From Faecimorpha stercoravium (GTDB taxonomy: Bacteria; Bacillota; Clostridia; Lachnospirales; Bianqueaceae), in NCBI GenBank assembly GCA_018712555.1, contig DVGT01000001.1:47538-111537 (forward strand): 64,000 nucleotides of DNA, in the 5' to 3' direction. The number at the start of each line of letters is the position of its first letter. Position 1 is the stretch's first letter. Under the pieces are notes generated by a model. That model searched no databases. It was given only the letters and a program-made list of their open reading frames with translations, and was not told where the DNA came from. Made by a program: the position numbers and the translations under genes. Below are positions 14,857 through 23,373 of this stretch, piece after piece.

Positions 14857-17163
14857 TTACATGGTTCCTTCAAATGAAAAGAACCGGAAGAGTAATCGGC
14901 CTCCTTCATGGGAGCCTCCTGTATAGCGACATCCCCATCCGGCGGCCTGAATATTAGGCGCAGGCGCCTTTAGATGAATTTCTGATGCGAGACCCGATCC
15001 CCGTCCCGCTGCCAATGGCGGCAGAGAGCTGCTGCAGTCCGCATAGAGCATCCCCTCTCGCAGCATCAGCTGAATTCGGCAGTCTCCTCGAAAGCAGCCC
15101 GCTGATACAGCCTGGCTGATCGGTGTACCGTATCCATTCTCATAGGCATACAGCTGAAAATCCACGCCATCACTGTATTTCGGCGTTCTTTCGATATGAA
15201 GACCGTAACCCGTTTCCTGATACGCGTCCAGACCAATCCACAGGTCTAAGAACTGGCCGGTAGGACTGTTGAAGCCCTGGCCAGCGGTTTTCTCCGGCCG
15301 GATGATCCAGGTTTGTACCTGATCACGATATCTTTCCTTCTGCGGAAACAGGAGCCGGCATCCTCGATGCGTTGTAAGGAGTCCCCGTGTCTCCTGATCT
15401 TCCTCACTGCTGCAGGCGCCATAGGTCCATGGCCGCGAAGGTTCTGCCTTGGGATACCACAAGAACTTATCCGGATATCCGGCGGGACGCTCCACCCCAA
15501 TCTGCCAGACGCCTTCCCGTAAGGGTTCCATTACATAGCGCGGTACGTCGGATCTGTCTGTCACCGCAAGCGCATCCCCTAAAGGCAGATCCGAAAAATC
15601 TGTCGTATACCCTTTAGAATCCGCCTTATCAATCCAAAGCGGTTCTGTGGATATCGGTTCCCCGGGCAGACTATCTGATGTCTGTGGATACACCTCCGCA
15701 CGCAGATCTGCCCCCATATCAAACGGAGTCAGATCATACGTCTTCTTTCCAGAAGCTACCCACACGTTGTCGCGAAACCAACGGATCTGCGATGCATCCA
15801 CGCCGCCGGCATCCAACCGATACTCCACTCTCAGTCTGTCTGCCTGCCGCACAATAAACGGCGTCTGCCTGCATCGCGGCGCAGGACGTCGTTTAAAGTC
15901 CAGTAGATACTGGCCAACGCCTTCCAGCCCCTGCGGCGTCTTTGCCATCACCGTGACGGAGACCGGATATGGTTCCCGCGACCGATTACGCAGCCAAACC
16001 CCTTCCCGGCCCTCTTCTAATTGGACGGCACCTCTGGGTTCTACATGCCAGGACAACGGCCCGGCAAACAGATACTGCCGAGCATGAATGAAGAGCTCCT
16101 CGTCCGGCGCGATCCTGCCCTCGTCCGGCTCCAACCGGATCCGCCAGGGAATCTGGCCATAGGACGCCATCTGCTCTCGTTGCCCGGCGGGATCCCAATC
16201 ATCCGAACCTCGCAGCAGGTTCCAGATATTATACTGGTCGCCCACCTTGAATGCCATAAGAAGCTCTGGGAGATCCTCCAGCCGCAGCGTACACGAAGGG
16301 GCGTTGTCTTGCACCGGAAAGCTGTTATGATAGGTATAACAGCGCTGTATCGGCTTCGGACGCACATGCCACCACACCTTGCTGACATTGCCGGAGAGCC
16401 GGCAATCCAATACCGCGATCGCGCGCGGCGAACTTTTCGACAAGTATACCTTGTCGTCCATCTCCAGATGCAGCAGCTTGCCCTCAAAATGACAGTCCGC
16501 ATATACTAGGAGCGTCTCACAGGCGCTCCCCGAAGGATGATTCGCATACCAAACAAAATGGCAATGCTCGAAGACATTCACGTCTCCTGTACCGATGGAA
16601 TCATCGGTACATTGAAAGAAACAGTCTTTGTAATAGATCCGCTTCATCGCGGCATTATACGAGAACACATTAAGAAGACTGATGAAACGACAGTTCTTAA
16701 AAAACCAACGATCTGGATGTCCCACCGGGATGATCACCTGCGCCTGCGTAATGCTATTCGTCCGCTTGGGGTGATTCTTAGAAGGATCTTTAGGATACAC
16801 CAGATCCACACTGCAATAATTCCCGAAGGTGATATTCTCCGCGTAAAAATCGCTGCCAGCGATCCCCAGCGTGTTCCAGTTGCCCAGGGCTCCCTGCATC
16901 TGTCCTCTGTCCCCGCAAATGACCGTATCCTCCGGCTTCTCTCCTAACCCTACAAGCCGCAGTCCGTTCTGTGAGAGCAAAAGACCAATCAGCCGATTCT
17001 CCTCATTGGGATCCTCGGGATCGTCCGTCCAGTACACGTCTGGCGTCAGGTAGATCGTCGTACCATCTGGGGCCGCCCCCACCGCCTCCTGCAGCGTCCT
17101 GTAGACATAGGGGATGCCCTCGCTGTTCGCGTCTACCATTAAATGATGCGCATTCAGTTTCAT
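14857..17163 (-). CDS. Cytoplasmic pectinesterase-like right-handed beta-helix protein
   Basis: 768 residues from the ATG at 17161-17163, six bases after AGGAG. The first third resembles a pectin methylesterase beta-helix: YRTLQEAVGAAPDGTTIYLT, NENRLIGLLLSQNGLRLVGL, FYAENITFGNY and QAQVIIPVGHPDRWFFKNCR. The usual catalytic Gln-Asp-Asp order is not clear; CTDDSIGTGDVNVFEHC is the best acidic cluster. A middle section resembles Ig-like strands, and the C-terminal 200 residues (DLWIGLDAYQETGYGLHIER) look like a concanavalin-type lectin fold. No signal peptide is present. It may act on imported pectic oligosaccharides; the activity is unproven. Confidence 0.7.
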   Translation of the reverse strand: MKLNAHHLMVDANSEGIPYVYRTLQEAVGAAPDGTTIYLTPDVYWTDDPEDPNEENRLIGLLLSQNGLRLVGLGEKPEDTVICGDRGQMQGALGNWNTLGIAGSDFYAENITFGNYCSVDLVYPKDPSKNHPKRTNSITQAQVIIPVGHPDRWFFKNCRFISLLNVFSYNAAMKRIYYKDCFFQCTDDSIGTGDVNVFEHCHFVWYANHPSGSACETLLVYADCHFEGKLLHLEMDDKVYLSKSSPRAIAVLDCRLSGNVSKVWWHVRPKPIQRCYTYHNSFPVQDNAPSCTLRLEDLPELLMAFKVGDQYNIWNLLRGSDDWDPAGQREQMASYGQIPWRIRLEPDEGRIAPDEELFIHARQYLFAGPLSWHVEPRGAVQLEEGREGVWLRNRSREPYPVSVTVMAKTPQGLEGVGQYLLDFKRRPAPRCRQTPFIVRQADRLRVEYRLDAGGVDASQIRWFRDNVWVASGKKTYDLTPFDMGADLRAEVYPQTSDSLPGEPISTEPLWIDKADSKGYTTDFSDLPLGDALAVTDRSDVPRYVMEPLREGVWQIGVERPAGYPDKFLWYPKAEPSRPWTYGACSSEEDQETRGLLTTHRGCRLLFPQKERYRDQVQTWIIRPEKTAGQGFNSPTGQFLDLWIGLDAYQETGYGLHIERTPKYSDGVDFQLYAYENGYGTPISQAVSAGCFRGDCRIQLMLREGMLYADCSSSLPPLAAGRGSGLASEIHLKAPAPNIQAAGWGCRYTGGSHEGGRLLFRFFSFEGTM

Positions 17164-17212
17164 CAAATTCTCCTATTCAGGTTCTTCCATGCCCCCGAAT
17201 CTGCATATCATA

Positions 17213-18145
17213 TTACGTAGAATGTTCTTCCTGCTTCGTCGAAAGATCGTATGGCGTCTCCTGATACACATAAAAGTTCAGCCAATTGGCAAATAATAGA
17301 TTCGCATGAGAACGCCAGGTCTTCTTGGGCTTATTCGCCGGATCGTCATCGGGAAAATAATGATACGGCAATTCGATAGGGAGTCCCTTCGCAAGATCGC
17401 GAAAATACTCATTCTTCAGCGTATCATCATCGTACTCGGAGTGTCCCGTCACAAAGATCTGCTTTCCGTTCTCGGAGGCAATCAGATAGATCCCCGCTCG
17501 TCTGGAACGGCACAGCACCTTGAGTTCCGGGTGTTTAGCCACTTCTTCTTCCGGCGTATAGGTGTGCCGGGAATGAGGAGCTAAAAACACATCGTCAAAT
17601 CCTCGAATAATGTTGTACGTTTCTGGCACTCGCTCGTGAGAAAAGACGCCAAACATCTTATGATCCAAGGGTCTTTTTGGAATGCCATAATGATAGTACA
17701 AACCCGCCTGGGCTCCCCAGCAAATGTGCAGGGTCGAAGTCACATGAGTTTTGCTCCACTCCATGATCTCCTTCAATTCTTCCCAATAGGCTACCTCTTC
17801 AAATTCCAGATGTTCCACCGGCGCCCCGGTAATAATCATGCCATCGAAATTCTGATCCTTAAGCTCCTGAAACGTATGATAGAATGCCAGCAGATACTCC
17901 TGCGGAGTATTCCTCGATTCATAGGAGGAAACCGCCATTAGTGTGATTTCCACCTGTAAAGGAGAATTTCCCAGGAGACGCAGCAACTGCGTCTCTGTCT
18001 GCTGCTTCAGCGGCATCAGGTTCAGAATCAAGATTCTCAGCTCTCGTATATCCTGGTGAATCGCCCTCTCTTCGGGCATAATGAAAATGTTCTCTTTCCG
18101 CAGGATATCCGCCGCTGGAAGATGATCTGGTATTTTAATAGGCAT
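17213..18145 (-). CDS. metAA: Homoserine O-acetyltransferase (MetA/HTS family, predicted acetyl-CoA specific)
   Basis: 310 residues from MPIKIPDHLPAADILRKENI at 18143-18145; the upstream in-frame extension is not conserved in the family. Catalytic C142 (ICWGAQAG), H235 and E237 (TGHSEYD) are present. Residue 111 is Glu (GAPVEHLEF). In this family Glu at 111 is associated with acetyl-CoA and Gly with succinyl-CoA, as shown for Bacillus cereus versus enteric MetA, so the product is predicted to make O-acetyl-homoserine for methionine synthesis despite the common succinyltransferase label. Its promoter is interleaved with that of the divergent yihY-like gene; no SAM riboswitch is visible in the short leader. 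Confidence 0.93.
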   Translation of the reverse strand: MPIKIPDHLPAADILRKENIFIMPEERAIHQDIRELRILILNLMPLKQQTETQLLRLLGNSPLQVEITLMAVSSYESRNTPQEYLLAFYHTFQELKDQNFDGMIITGAPVEHLEFEEVAYWEELKEIMEWSKTHVTSTLHICWGAQAGLYYHYGIPKRPLDHKMFGVFSHERVPETYNIIRGFDDVFLAPHSRHTYTPEEEVAKHPELKVLCRSRRAGIYLIASENGKQIFVTGHSEYDDDTLKNEYFRDLAKGLPIELPYHYFPDDDPANKPKKTWRSHANLLFANWLNFYVYQETPYDLSTKQEEHST

Positions 18146-18193
18146 GCGGCATACTCTCTCTTTCCTAAGCAATCTGGGCATACGCCCAAACTT

Positions 18194-18222
18194 ATTATAA
18201 CACACTTGACGGATGGATGCAA
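18194..18222 (-). promoter_or_regulatory. Promoter of metA
   Basis: Minus strand: TTGCAT (18217-18222), 17-bp spacer, TATAAT (18194-18199). It overlaps the opposite-facing promoter at 18206-18234. Confidence 0.7.
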
Positions 18223-18234
18223 ATCCGTTATGAT
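18206..18234 (+). promoter_or_regulatory. Promoter of the yihY-like gene
   Basis: TTGACG (18206-18211), 17-bp spacer, TATGAT (18229-18234), directed away from metA. Confidence 0.7.
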
Positions 18235-18280
18235 AATTCCAGAAACATTTTGTTGCAGACTGCCCGAATGGAGGTTCGCC

Positions 18281-19201
18281 ATGTTCAAAACCATTTTTCT
18301 GGCGTATATCCGTCGTCTCAAAAGGGATGATTTATCGACCTATGCGGCGCAGATCGCCTTCTTCTCTATTCTTTCTATTGTCCCGTTTCTGCTGCTGATC
18401 AGCATGTGGCTTGGCAATACGGATCTTCTGGATCTGCCAGGCCTGTTGACCATGCTGGAAAATACAGGGGCTCTGCCTCAGACTGCCATTGATCTGCTGC
18501 GCAGTGTCCTACGAGGTCTCGAAGGTTCTGTCGGGCTTTTTTCCCTTTCTGCCCTCATGGTTTTCTGGTCCTCTTCTCGTATGATCCGCTCTGTCATGAC
18601 CGGAATCCATATGGCCTATCGGGAACGAGATTCCCGATCCATTATCCTGAAATATCTTTATTCTATTTTCTATACCATTCTCCTTTCCATTGGCATTGTT
18701 CTCATCCTCGTGATGACCGTTTTCGGGGAACGCATCTGGTCCATGTTATATTCTCTCGGATTCAGTGACCGCATCGTGGAACTGGTCTGGAATATTTGCC
18801 GTATGATCGTCCCCATCATAATACTTCTCATTATCTTCTGGAGCCTGTATACTGTGCTGCCCACACGACGGATTCCGATACTGGATTCTCTTCCCGGCGC
18901 ATTATTGTCAACCGTAGCACTTCTGGTCGTCAGCCAGATCTTCTCCTTCTTTGTGAATAATGGCAGCAGTTATTCTGTACTGTACGGCGGACTTTCCAGT
19001 TTTACCGCCATTCTGCTCTGGTTCTATCTCTTTGGCTATATTCTCATGCTCGGCATGGAACTCAACGCAGTCATGGCCGAACTGCCAGAATATCAATCCT
19101 ATCGGCAGCAGCGCCATCAACTTCGGATTCGGCGGCGAGAAACCAAAAGGCTGCGCCGCCATGAAAAAACCTCATCCCATGGTTCCAATCACAACGCCTG
19201 A
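18281..19201 (+). CDS. YihY/virulence factor BrkB family membrane protein
   Basis: 306 residues from the ATG at 18281, seven bases after GGAGG. About six membrane helices are visible, with the family features LSTYAAQIAFFSILSIVPFL near the start, a second helix pair around residues 85-110, and YTVLPTRRIPILDSLPGALL in the middle. The C-terminus is strongly basic (RIRRRETKRLRRHEK). The family was once annotated as RNase BN; its true role is unknown but it is an inner-membrane protein. The last 30 bp overlap the convergent SpoIID-like gene. Confidence 0.92.
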   Translation: MFKTIFLAYIRRLKRDDLSTYAAQIAFFSILSIVPFLLLISMWLGNTDLLDLPGLLTMLENTGALPQTAIDLLRSVLRGLEGSVGLFSLSALMVFWSSSRMIRSVMTGIHMAYRERDSRSIILKYLYSIFYTILLSIGIVLILVMTVFGERIWSMLYSLGFSDRIVELVWNICRMIVPIIILLIIFWSLYTVLPTRRIPILDSLPGALLSTVALLVVSQIFSFFVNNGSSYSVLYGGLSSFTAILLWFYLFGYILMLGMELNAVMAELPEYQSYRQQRHQLRIRRRETKRLRRHEKTSSHGSNHNA

Positions 19202-20851
19202 ATAATAGTGCTCCAGGATCTCCTGATACGTGGCGCCACTTTCAGCCATCTTCCAGGCTCCTACCTGACTCATGCCGACGCCGTGTCCGTATCCGCCGCC
19301 GTAGAAGGTGACAGATGCCAGGGAACCATCTGCTCCGACGGTATGTTCCGCACACCAAAACGCGCTGGGAAGCGCACTCATTCCCTCTCTCGTTGAGCCA
19401 TCATTTAGTGTCAGTGCGCTGTCTGTCGGCGCCAGGAGCCTGCGAATGTTGTATTCCCCGCTGACTTTCACCGTCTTTTCACTGCCCTCCACGAGAATTT
19501 CTCCGATGAGTCCCGAGGCGGCTCTCTGATATACGTAGATCCCCTGCAGCTCCCCTATGCTGCCGCCATCGTAAGATTCGAACTGATCTCCCGCAGCATC
19601 CAGCTGTGTCACGTAAGCACTGCCCAGCCCCGGCAGCACGGATCCAATCTGTGTTTCCAGGGCGTTTTTTGTCATGGTCACACGCCACCGGAACCATTGC
19701 GTATCTGCCTCAGGCGCCTCCACTTCCGAGCTGGTAATGAACTGTCGGAAATTCTCCTCGTCACTCAGATCTCCAAAATCCGGCGCGCTGTATTCCTTCA
19801 GACTGCTGAGGCAGTTCGGACCTTCTGTCTGCCAGGCATCCGCATAATCCGCCGTCATCCCGCAGGAAGTGGAAAAATAATTGGCCGCCACCACTTCTCC
19901 CTCTTCCATCAGGACAATGCCCCGGGTCTCCTCCACTGCCTGGATCGCCATTTCCGTCTCGGGCCAGTCATTATAGGTCTGACTGGAAACAGAATCATCC
20001 AGATCGGCTCCGTACTCGGCATATTTTCCCGAGGCACACTGCCGTACCGCAAAACTGCGGGCACATACGGCCTGGGCTTTCATGGCTTCTAGCCCAAAGG
20101 ACTCCGGCATCTCCGAGGTGATGACCGCGTACAGGTATTGTTCCAGGTAGATCTCGTTGATGATCCGGAATCCGCCGTCACAGGGCGTGATCTCTATGCA
20201 GCCGCGGTAGGCCGGCGGATCGCCCAATGAATTGGTCAGGGAGGTCAGAGTAAACCGCGCCTCGTCATCCGCAGAATACAGCCTGATGTTTTCACTCTGA
20301 TAGGGCCAATTCCCAGCTTCCAGGGTAATCTCCTGATCAGCCATAAGCGTACTGACCGTCTCCTCTTCCTGCAGCCAGGAATCCTGTCCGCAGAGAACGC
20401 TGACGGAACTATGCGTATAGCCGCCGCCTGGTGCCGAGATCAGGACACGGATCTTCTGCGGAATCACCGTATTCATCACTGGCAGAGTACTCTCCTCCTG
20501 TATCGGTGCTGCGACAGATATGGATTCTTCTGCAGTAACAGAAGAGTCCCCGATTGTCGGGGATGGTTCCTGCTCCGTCATAGCCTGTCTAGCCTCCTCT
20601 GAAAAAAACGTCAGATAGATGACTCCTGCGCAGATGAGGACTAGAGCCGCAAAGACATAGTACGACTTCCAGCTTCTTCCCTTCTTTTTATATAGACTTC
20701 GATATTCTTCCGGCGTATAGCGCGGCTGCAGTACCCGTGGAGGCATCTGTACCATCGGTTCCACCTTTTTTTCGACTCGGGCCTCCTGGTACCGTACCGC
20801 GGGCTGCGTTTTCTTTTTTTCCGACGGAACTACCTCGCGAAAGACACGCAT
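19172..20851 (-). CDS. SpoIID/LytB domain protein (putative lytic transglycosylase)
   Basis: 559 residues from MRVFREVVPSEKKK. A basic cytoplasmic stretch of about 65 residues is followed by one membrane helix (YYVFAALVLICAGVIYLTFF). The extracellular SpoIID domain follows, with the characteristic AVITSEMPESFGLEAMKAQAVC box carrying the putative catalytic Glu and the terminal YGGGYGHGVGMSQVGAWKMA. SpoIID cuts peptidoglycan strands lacking stem peptides during engulfment, but paralogues also serve in vegetative cells, so sporulation is not proven by this gene. The 3' end overlaps the convergent yihY-like gene. Confidence 0.9.
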   Translation of the reverse strand: MRVFREVVPSEKKKTQPAVRYQEARVEKKVEPMVQMPPRVLQPRYTPEEYRSLYKKKGRSWKSYYVFAALVLICAGVIYLTFFSEEARQAMTEQEPSPTIGDSSVTAEESISVAAPIQEESTLPVMNTVIPQKIRVLISAPGGGYTHSSVSVLCGQDSWLQEEETVSTLMADQEITLEAGNWPYQSENIRLYSADDEARFTLTSLTNSLGDPPAYRGCIEITPCDGGFRIINEIYLEQYLYAVITSEMPESFGLEAMKAQAVCARSFAVRQCASGKYAEYGADLDDSVSSQTYNDWPETEMAIQAVEETRGIVLMEEGEVVAANYFSTSCGMTADYADAWQTEGPNCLSSLKEYSAPDFGDLSDEENFRQFITSSEVEAPEADTQWFRWRVTMTKNALETQIGSVLPGLGSAYVTQLDAAGDQFESYDGGSIGELQGIYVYQRAASGLIGEILVEGSEKTVKVSGEYNIRRLLAPTDSALTLNDGSTREGMSALPSAFWCAEHTVGADGSLASVTFYGGGYGHGVGMSQVGAWKMAESGATYQEILEHYYSGVVIGTMG

Positions 20852-20921
20852 CTTCACCACTCCTTCCCAGCGATACTCCAATATATGTGAGACCTGTCCC
20901 AGCTATGACTTCGAGTTTTTG

Positions 20922-20950
20922 TTGCGCTCACCGTGGGGATATGCTATAAT
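20922..20950 (+). promoter_or_regulatory. Promoter of the folT-fucosidase operon
   Basis: TTGCGC (20922-20927), 17-bp spacer, perfect TATAAT (20945-20950). The transcript would begin a few bases later, directly at the structured leader. Confidence 0.75.
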
Positions 20951-20951
20951 A

Positions 20952-21027
20952 GGCGTGGCTTTACGGCTTTCTGGCACCGCTGGTGCTGCGCCACGCCCTG
21001 AGATTGCCGCCAACGGGCGTCAATCTC
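20952..21027 (+). ncRNA. Structured 5' leader of folT (unassigned, riboswitch candidate)
   Basis: The leader starts with GGCGTGGC (20952-20959), closed by GCCACGCC (20990-20997) as a perfect 8-bp stem. It encloses a second hairpin, GCACC-gct-GGTGC (20974-20986). A third hairpin follows immediately: GAGATTGcCGCC-aacg-GGCGtCAATCTC (21000-21027). About 50 nt remain to the folT start. Tetrahydrofolate riboswitches are common before folT in Clostridia, but the conserved class-I blocks as remembered (GCGTTAAGTG, GGGATGT) are absent. Called as an RNA because of dense perfect pairing right at the transcription start. Confidence 0.5.
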
Positions 21028-21080
21028 GCGTGAAGCTGTAATAAGAGCTGTTCGACCAATGTCAAAAAAGAAAGGTTGGG

Positions 21081-21725
21081 ATGATTTTGAAGAAACCCTG
21101 CACGAAAGACTTTGTACAATTTTTCCGCGATTTGCCCGGCATCTTCTGCGGCAGCGCTCGCGAGCTGGCTCACTTTCCGAATGTGGTGGGGGCGGGAATG
21201 CTGCTGGCTATCAGCATCGTACTCTCCACATTTGTGACCATCACCATTACCCCCACGCTAAAACTGGGAGTCGCCTATCTGGCCACGGCTATGCTGGGTA
21301 TGATCTTCGGTCCCGTGCTGGGTGGTCTTACCGCAGGATTGGGAGATCTGATCAAATTCATGATCAAACCGGACGGTATGTTCTTTCCCGGATTCACACT
21401 CAACGCCATCCTGGGAGCCGTCGTCTACGGCATGTTTTTCTATAAGAATCATGTCACACTGACGCGCGCTATCATCTCCAAAATCGTTGTCAACCTTTTC
21501 TTGAACATCGGGCTGAATACCCTATGGCTTTCTATCCTGACCGGAGACGGCTACATACTGCTTCTCGTCTCCCGTGCCTGGAAAAACATTGCACTGCTGC
21601 CGATAGAAATCACGCTGCTCTTTGTTGTCCTGCGTACTGTGGCTTCTCTGCTACCCAAAATCAATCAGCGATATGCTCATATTCCACAGCCCAAAAATCG
21701 TTCAAAGGAGAAACTGAAGTTATGA
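21081..21725 (+). CDS. folT: Folate-family ECF transporter S component
   Basis: 214 residues, integral membrane, six hydrophobic segments. The family pattern is seen in LGVAYLATAMLGMIFGPVLG, GGLTAGLGDLIKFMIKPDG and FFPGFTLNAILGAVVYGMFF. S components bind the vitamin and dock onto a shared EcfT-EcfA-EcfA' energising module, which is not in this window (group II ECF arrangement). The start ATG follows GAAAGG. The stop codon overlaps the start of the GH29 gene (ATGA), an odd pairing of vitamin uptake with a fucosidase. Folate specificity is by family resemblance only. Confidence 0.83.
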   Translation: MILKKPCTKDFVQFFRDLPGIFCGSARELAHFPNVVGAGMLLAISIVLSTFVTITITPTLKLGVAYLATAMLGMIFGPVLGGLTAGLGDLIKFMIKPDGMFFPGFTLNAILGAVVYGMFFYKNHVTLTRAIISKIVVNLFLNIGLNTLWLSILTGDGYILLLVSRAWKNIALLPIEITLLFVVLRTVASLLPKINQRYAHIPQPKNRSKEKLKL

Positions 21726-23119
21726 TCCATCCCTGCCCTTCTTGGTACCAAGACGCAAAGTTTGGACTCTTTTTTCACTGGGGTCCCTACTGCGTACCTG
21801 CATACCGCAACGAATGGTACTCTCGAAATATGTATGCTACGCATACGGAACAATCCCGATACCACGTGGCGCATTACGGCCCGCTCTCTCGGTTCGGCTA
21901 TAAGGATTTTATTCCGCTCTTTACCGGAGAAGCGTTTGATCCGGATGCCTGGGCTGACCTGGCCATTCTGTCCGGCGCCCGATATGCCGGCCCAGTAAGC
22001 GAACATGCGGATAACTATTCCCTATGGGATAGTCTCGTGAATCCTGTCAATTCCGTACGTACCGGTCCTCACCGGGACGTAGTAGGCGAGTGCTTTAAGG
22101 CTTTTCGCTCCCGCGGGCTCCGTACGCTGGCCACGTTTCATCATCAATGGCTCTGGGGCTGGTTCATGTCCACGGACCCGGAAGCGGATGTTTATGATCC
22201 CGCCAACGAAGTCTACTATGGGCCCGCCCTTCCTCTGGAGACCAATCGCTATGCGCCCTATCGTCTGCCGGATGCATCTTTCTGTACTATGTGGCGTGAC
22301 AAGATTCTGGAAGTCGTCAACGGATATGCACCCGATGTTATGTATTTTGACAGCCGTGCCAACATCATTCCAGCCTCTTATAAGGAAGAAGTCATTCAAC
22401 AGTACTATGATCGCGTTCCTTCCGGAATCCTGACGTATAAGCAGGAGGATTTCCCGGCGGAGGCAGGGGTTCTCGATCTGGAATGCGGCCGTTTTGCCGA
22501 GAGCGCCGGCCATCCCTGGCAGACGGATGACCGTCTGGAAGATCAGGTCACCTGGTGCATCACACAAAACCCGACCTATAAAAAAGCAAGCCGTGTATTA
22601 CAACAATTAGCCGACGTAGTTTCCAAGAACGGCAATCTGCTGCTCAATGTGGGGCCCCAGGCTGACGGCAGTTTTCATCCCGATGCAGTGCGCGAACTGA
22701 CACAGATCGGGAACTGGCTCCGCGACTGGGGCGAGGCGATCTATGATACTCGTCCTTATCGGTGCTTCGGTGAAGGCCCCACGCAGATCCTCGAGTCCGA
22801 TTTCAACCAGAAGAAAATCAATGAGCAATTACAGACCGGCGTCGCCAAAGAGGAGACCATCGGCGAGATGACCAGCCGAGATATACGCTATACGTATAAG
22901 GCGCCGTATCTCTATGCCATCGTCATGCGTTGGCCCGAAGATGGCCGGGTGCGATTGCAGGTTCCAGTTCGCGAGGCTTTTTCCATCCGCAGCATTTCTT
23001 TGCTGAAAGACTCTGTGCCTCTTGCCTACCATCTGTATCCCGAATATGTAGAAGTAGTGCTTCCGTCCGATTTTCCCGCAACCGAAGATCCAATCGTACT
23101 CAAAATCAGTGGACAATAA
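21722..23119 (+). CDS. GH29-family alpha-L-fucosidase, cytoplasmic
   Basis: 465 residues from the ATG at 21722. GH29 features are clear: KFGLFFHWGPYCVPAYRNEW at 13-32, an SGARYAGPVSEHADNY segment at 84-99 where other members have the KHHDGF box, HHQW, and the nucleophile motif VMYFDSRANIIP with D210. The catalytic barrel spans about 1-340, followed by NGNLLLNVGPQADGSFHPDA and a C-terminal beta-sandwich. No signal peptide is present, so it probably trims imported fucosylated oligosaccharides. The histidine box is changed relative to classical members (SEHADN rather than KHHDGF), so a shifted substrate is possible. It is translationally coupled to folT. Confidence 0.85.
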   Translation: MIHPCPSWYQDAKFGLFFHWGPYCVPAYRNEWYSRNMYATHTEQSRYHVAHYGPLSRFGYKDFIPLFTGEAFDPDAWADLAILSGARYAGPVSEHADNYSLWDSLVNPVNSVRTGPHRDVVGECFKAFRSRGLRTLATFHHQWLWGWFMSTDPEADVYDPANEVYYGPALPLETNRYAPYRLPDASFCTMWRDKILEVVNGYAPDVMYFDSRANIIPASYKEEVIQQYYDRVPSGILTYKQEDFPAEAGVLDLECGRFAESAGHPWQTDDRLEDQVTWCITQNPTYKKASRVLQQLADVVSKNGNLLLNVGPQADGSFHPDAVRELTQIGNWLRDWGEAIYDTRPYRCFGEGPTQILESDFNQKKINEQLQTGVAKEETIGEMTSRDIRYTYKAPYLYAIVMRWPEDGRVRLQVPVREAFSIRSISLLKDSVPLAYHLYPEYVEVVLPSDFPATEDPIVLKISGQ

Positions 23120-23133
23120 AATAGGAAGCGCGT

Positions 23134-23179
23134 AAAAAACCCGGCGTCCTCTCTGTTTTCAGAGTAGAACGCCGGGTTT
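23134..23179 (+). terminator. Terminator of the folT-fucosidase operon
   Basis: AAAAAACCCGGCGT (left arm) and ACGCCGGGTTT (right arm at 23169-23179), with an inner CTCT/AGAG stem. Poly-A on one side and T on the other allow function in both directions. Confidence 0.8.
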
Positions 23180-23364
23180 CTCATTACTTCCCCGTCCCAA
23201 TTGTTACATCCCACCCCGGACTAATGAGAAATCCAGGGGGTTTCTCATTTCTTCCCCGTCCCAATTGTTACATCCCGCCCCGGACTAATGAGAAATCCAG
23301 GGGGTTTCTCATTACTTCCCCGTCCCAATTGTTACATCGCGCGAAGACCAATGAGAAATCCCCG
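23177..23364. repeat. 64-bp palindromic repeat, three tandem units (locus A)
   Basis: TTTCTCATTACTTCCCC starts at 23177, 23241 (with a T insertion-like change) and 23305, a period of 64 bp. Each unit contains CAATTGTTACATC and ends ACTAATGAGAAA, so TTTCTCATTA and TAATGAGAAA form a 10-bp inverted repeat. A second locus of the same family is at 46634. The array lies between the convergent fucosidase and CPBP genes. Confidence 0.9.
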
Positions 23365-23373
23365 TCCGAATTC

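Noticed and set aside
18146..18193. SAM riboswitch or S-box before metA
   Set aside because: The leader is under 50 nt and too short for any SAM aptamer.
20952..21080. Tetrahydrofolate class-I riboswitch
   Set aside because: Expected by context but the conserved core blocks were not found; kept as an unassigned structured leader.
21524..21721. N-terminal extension of the GH29 enzyme
   Set aside because: It lies inside folT in another frame and lacks similarity; the ATG at 21722 gives the canonical N-terminus.
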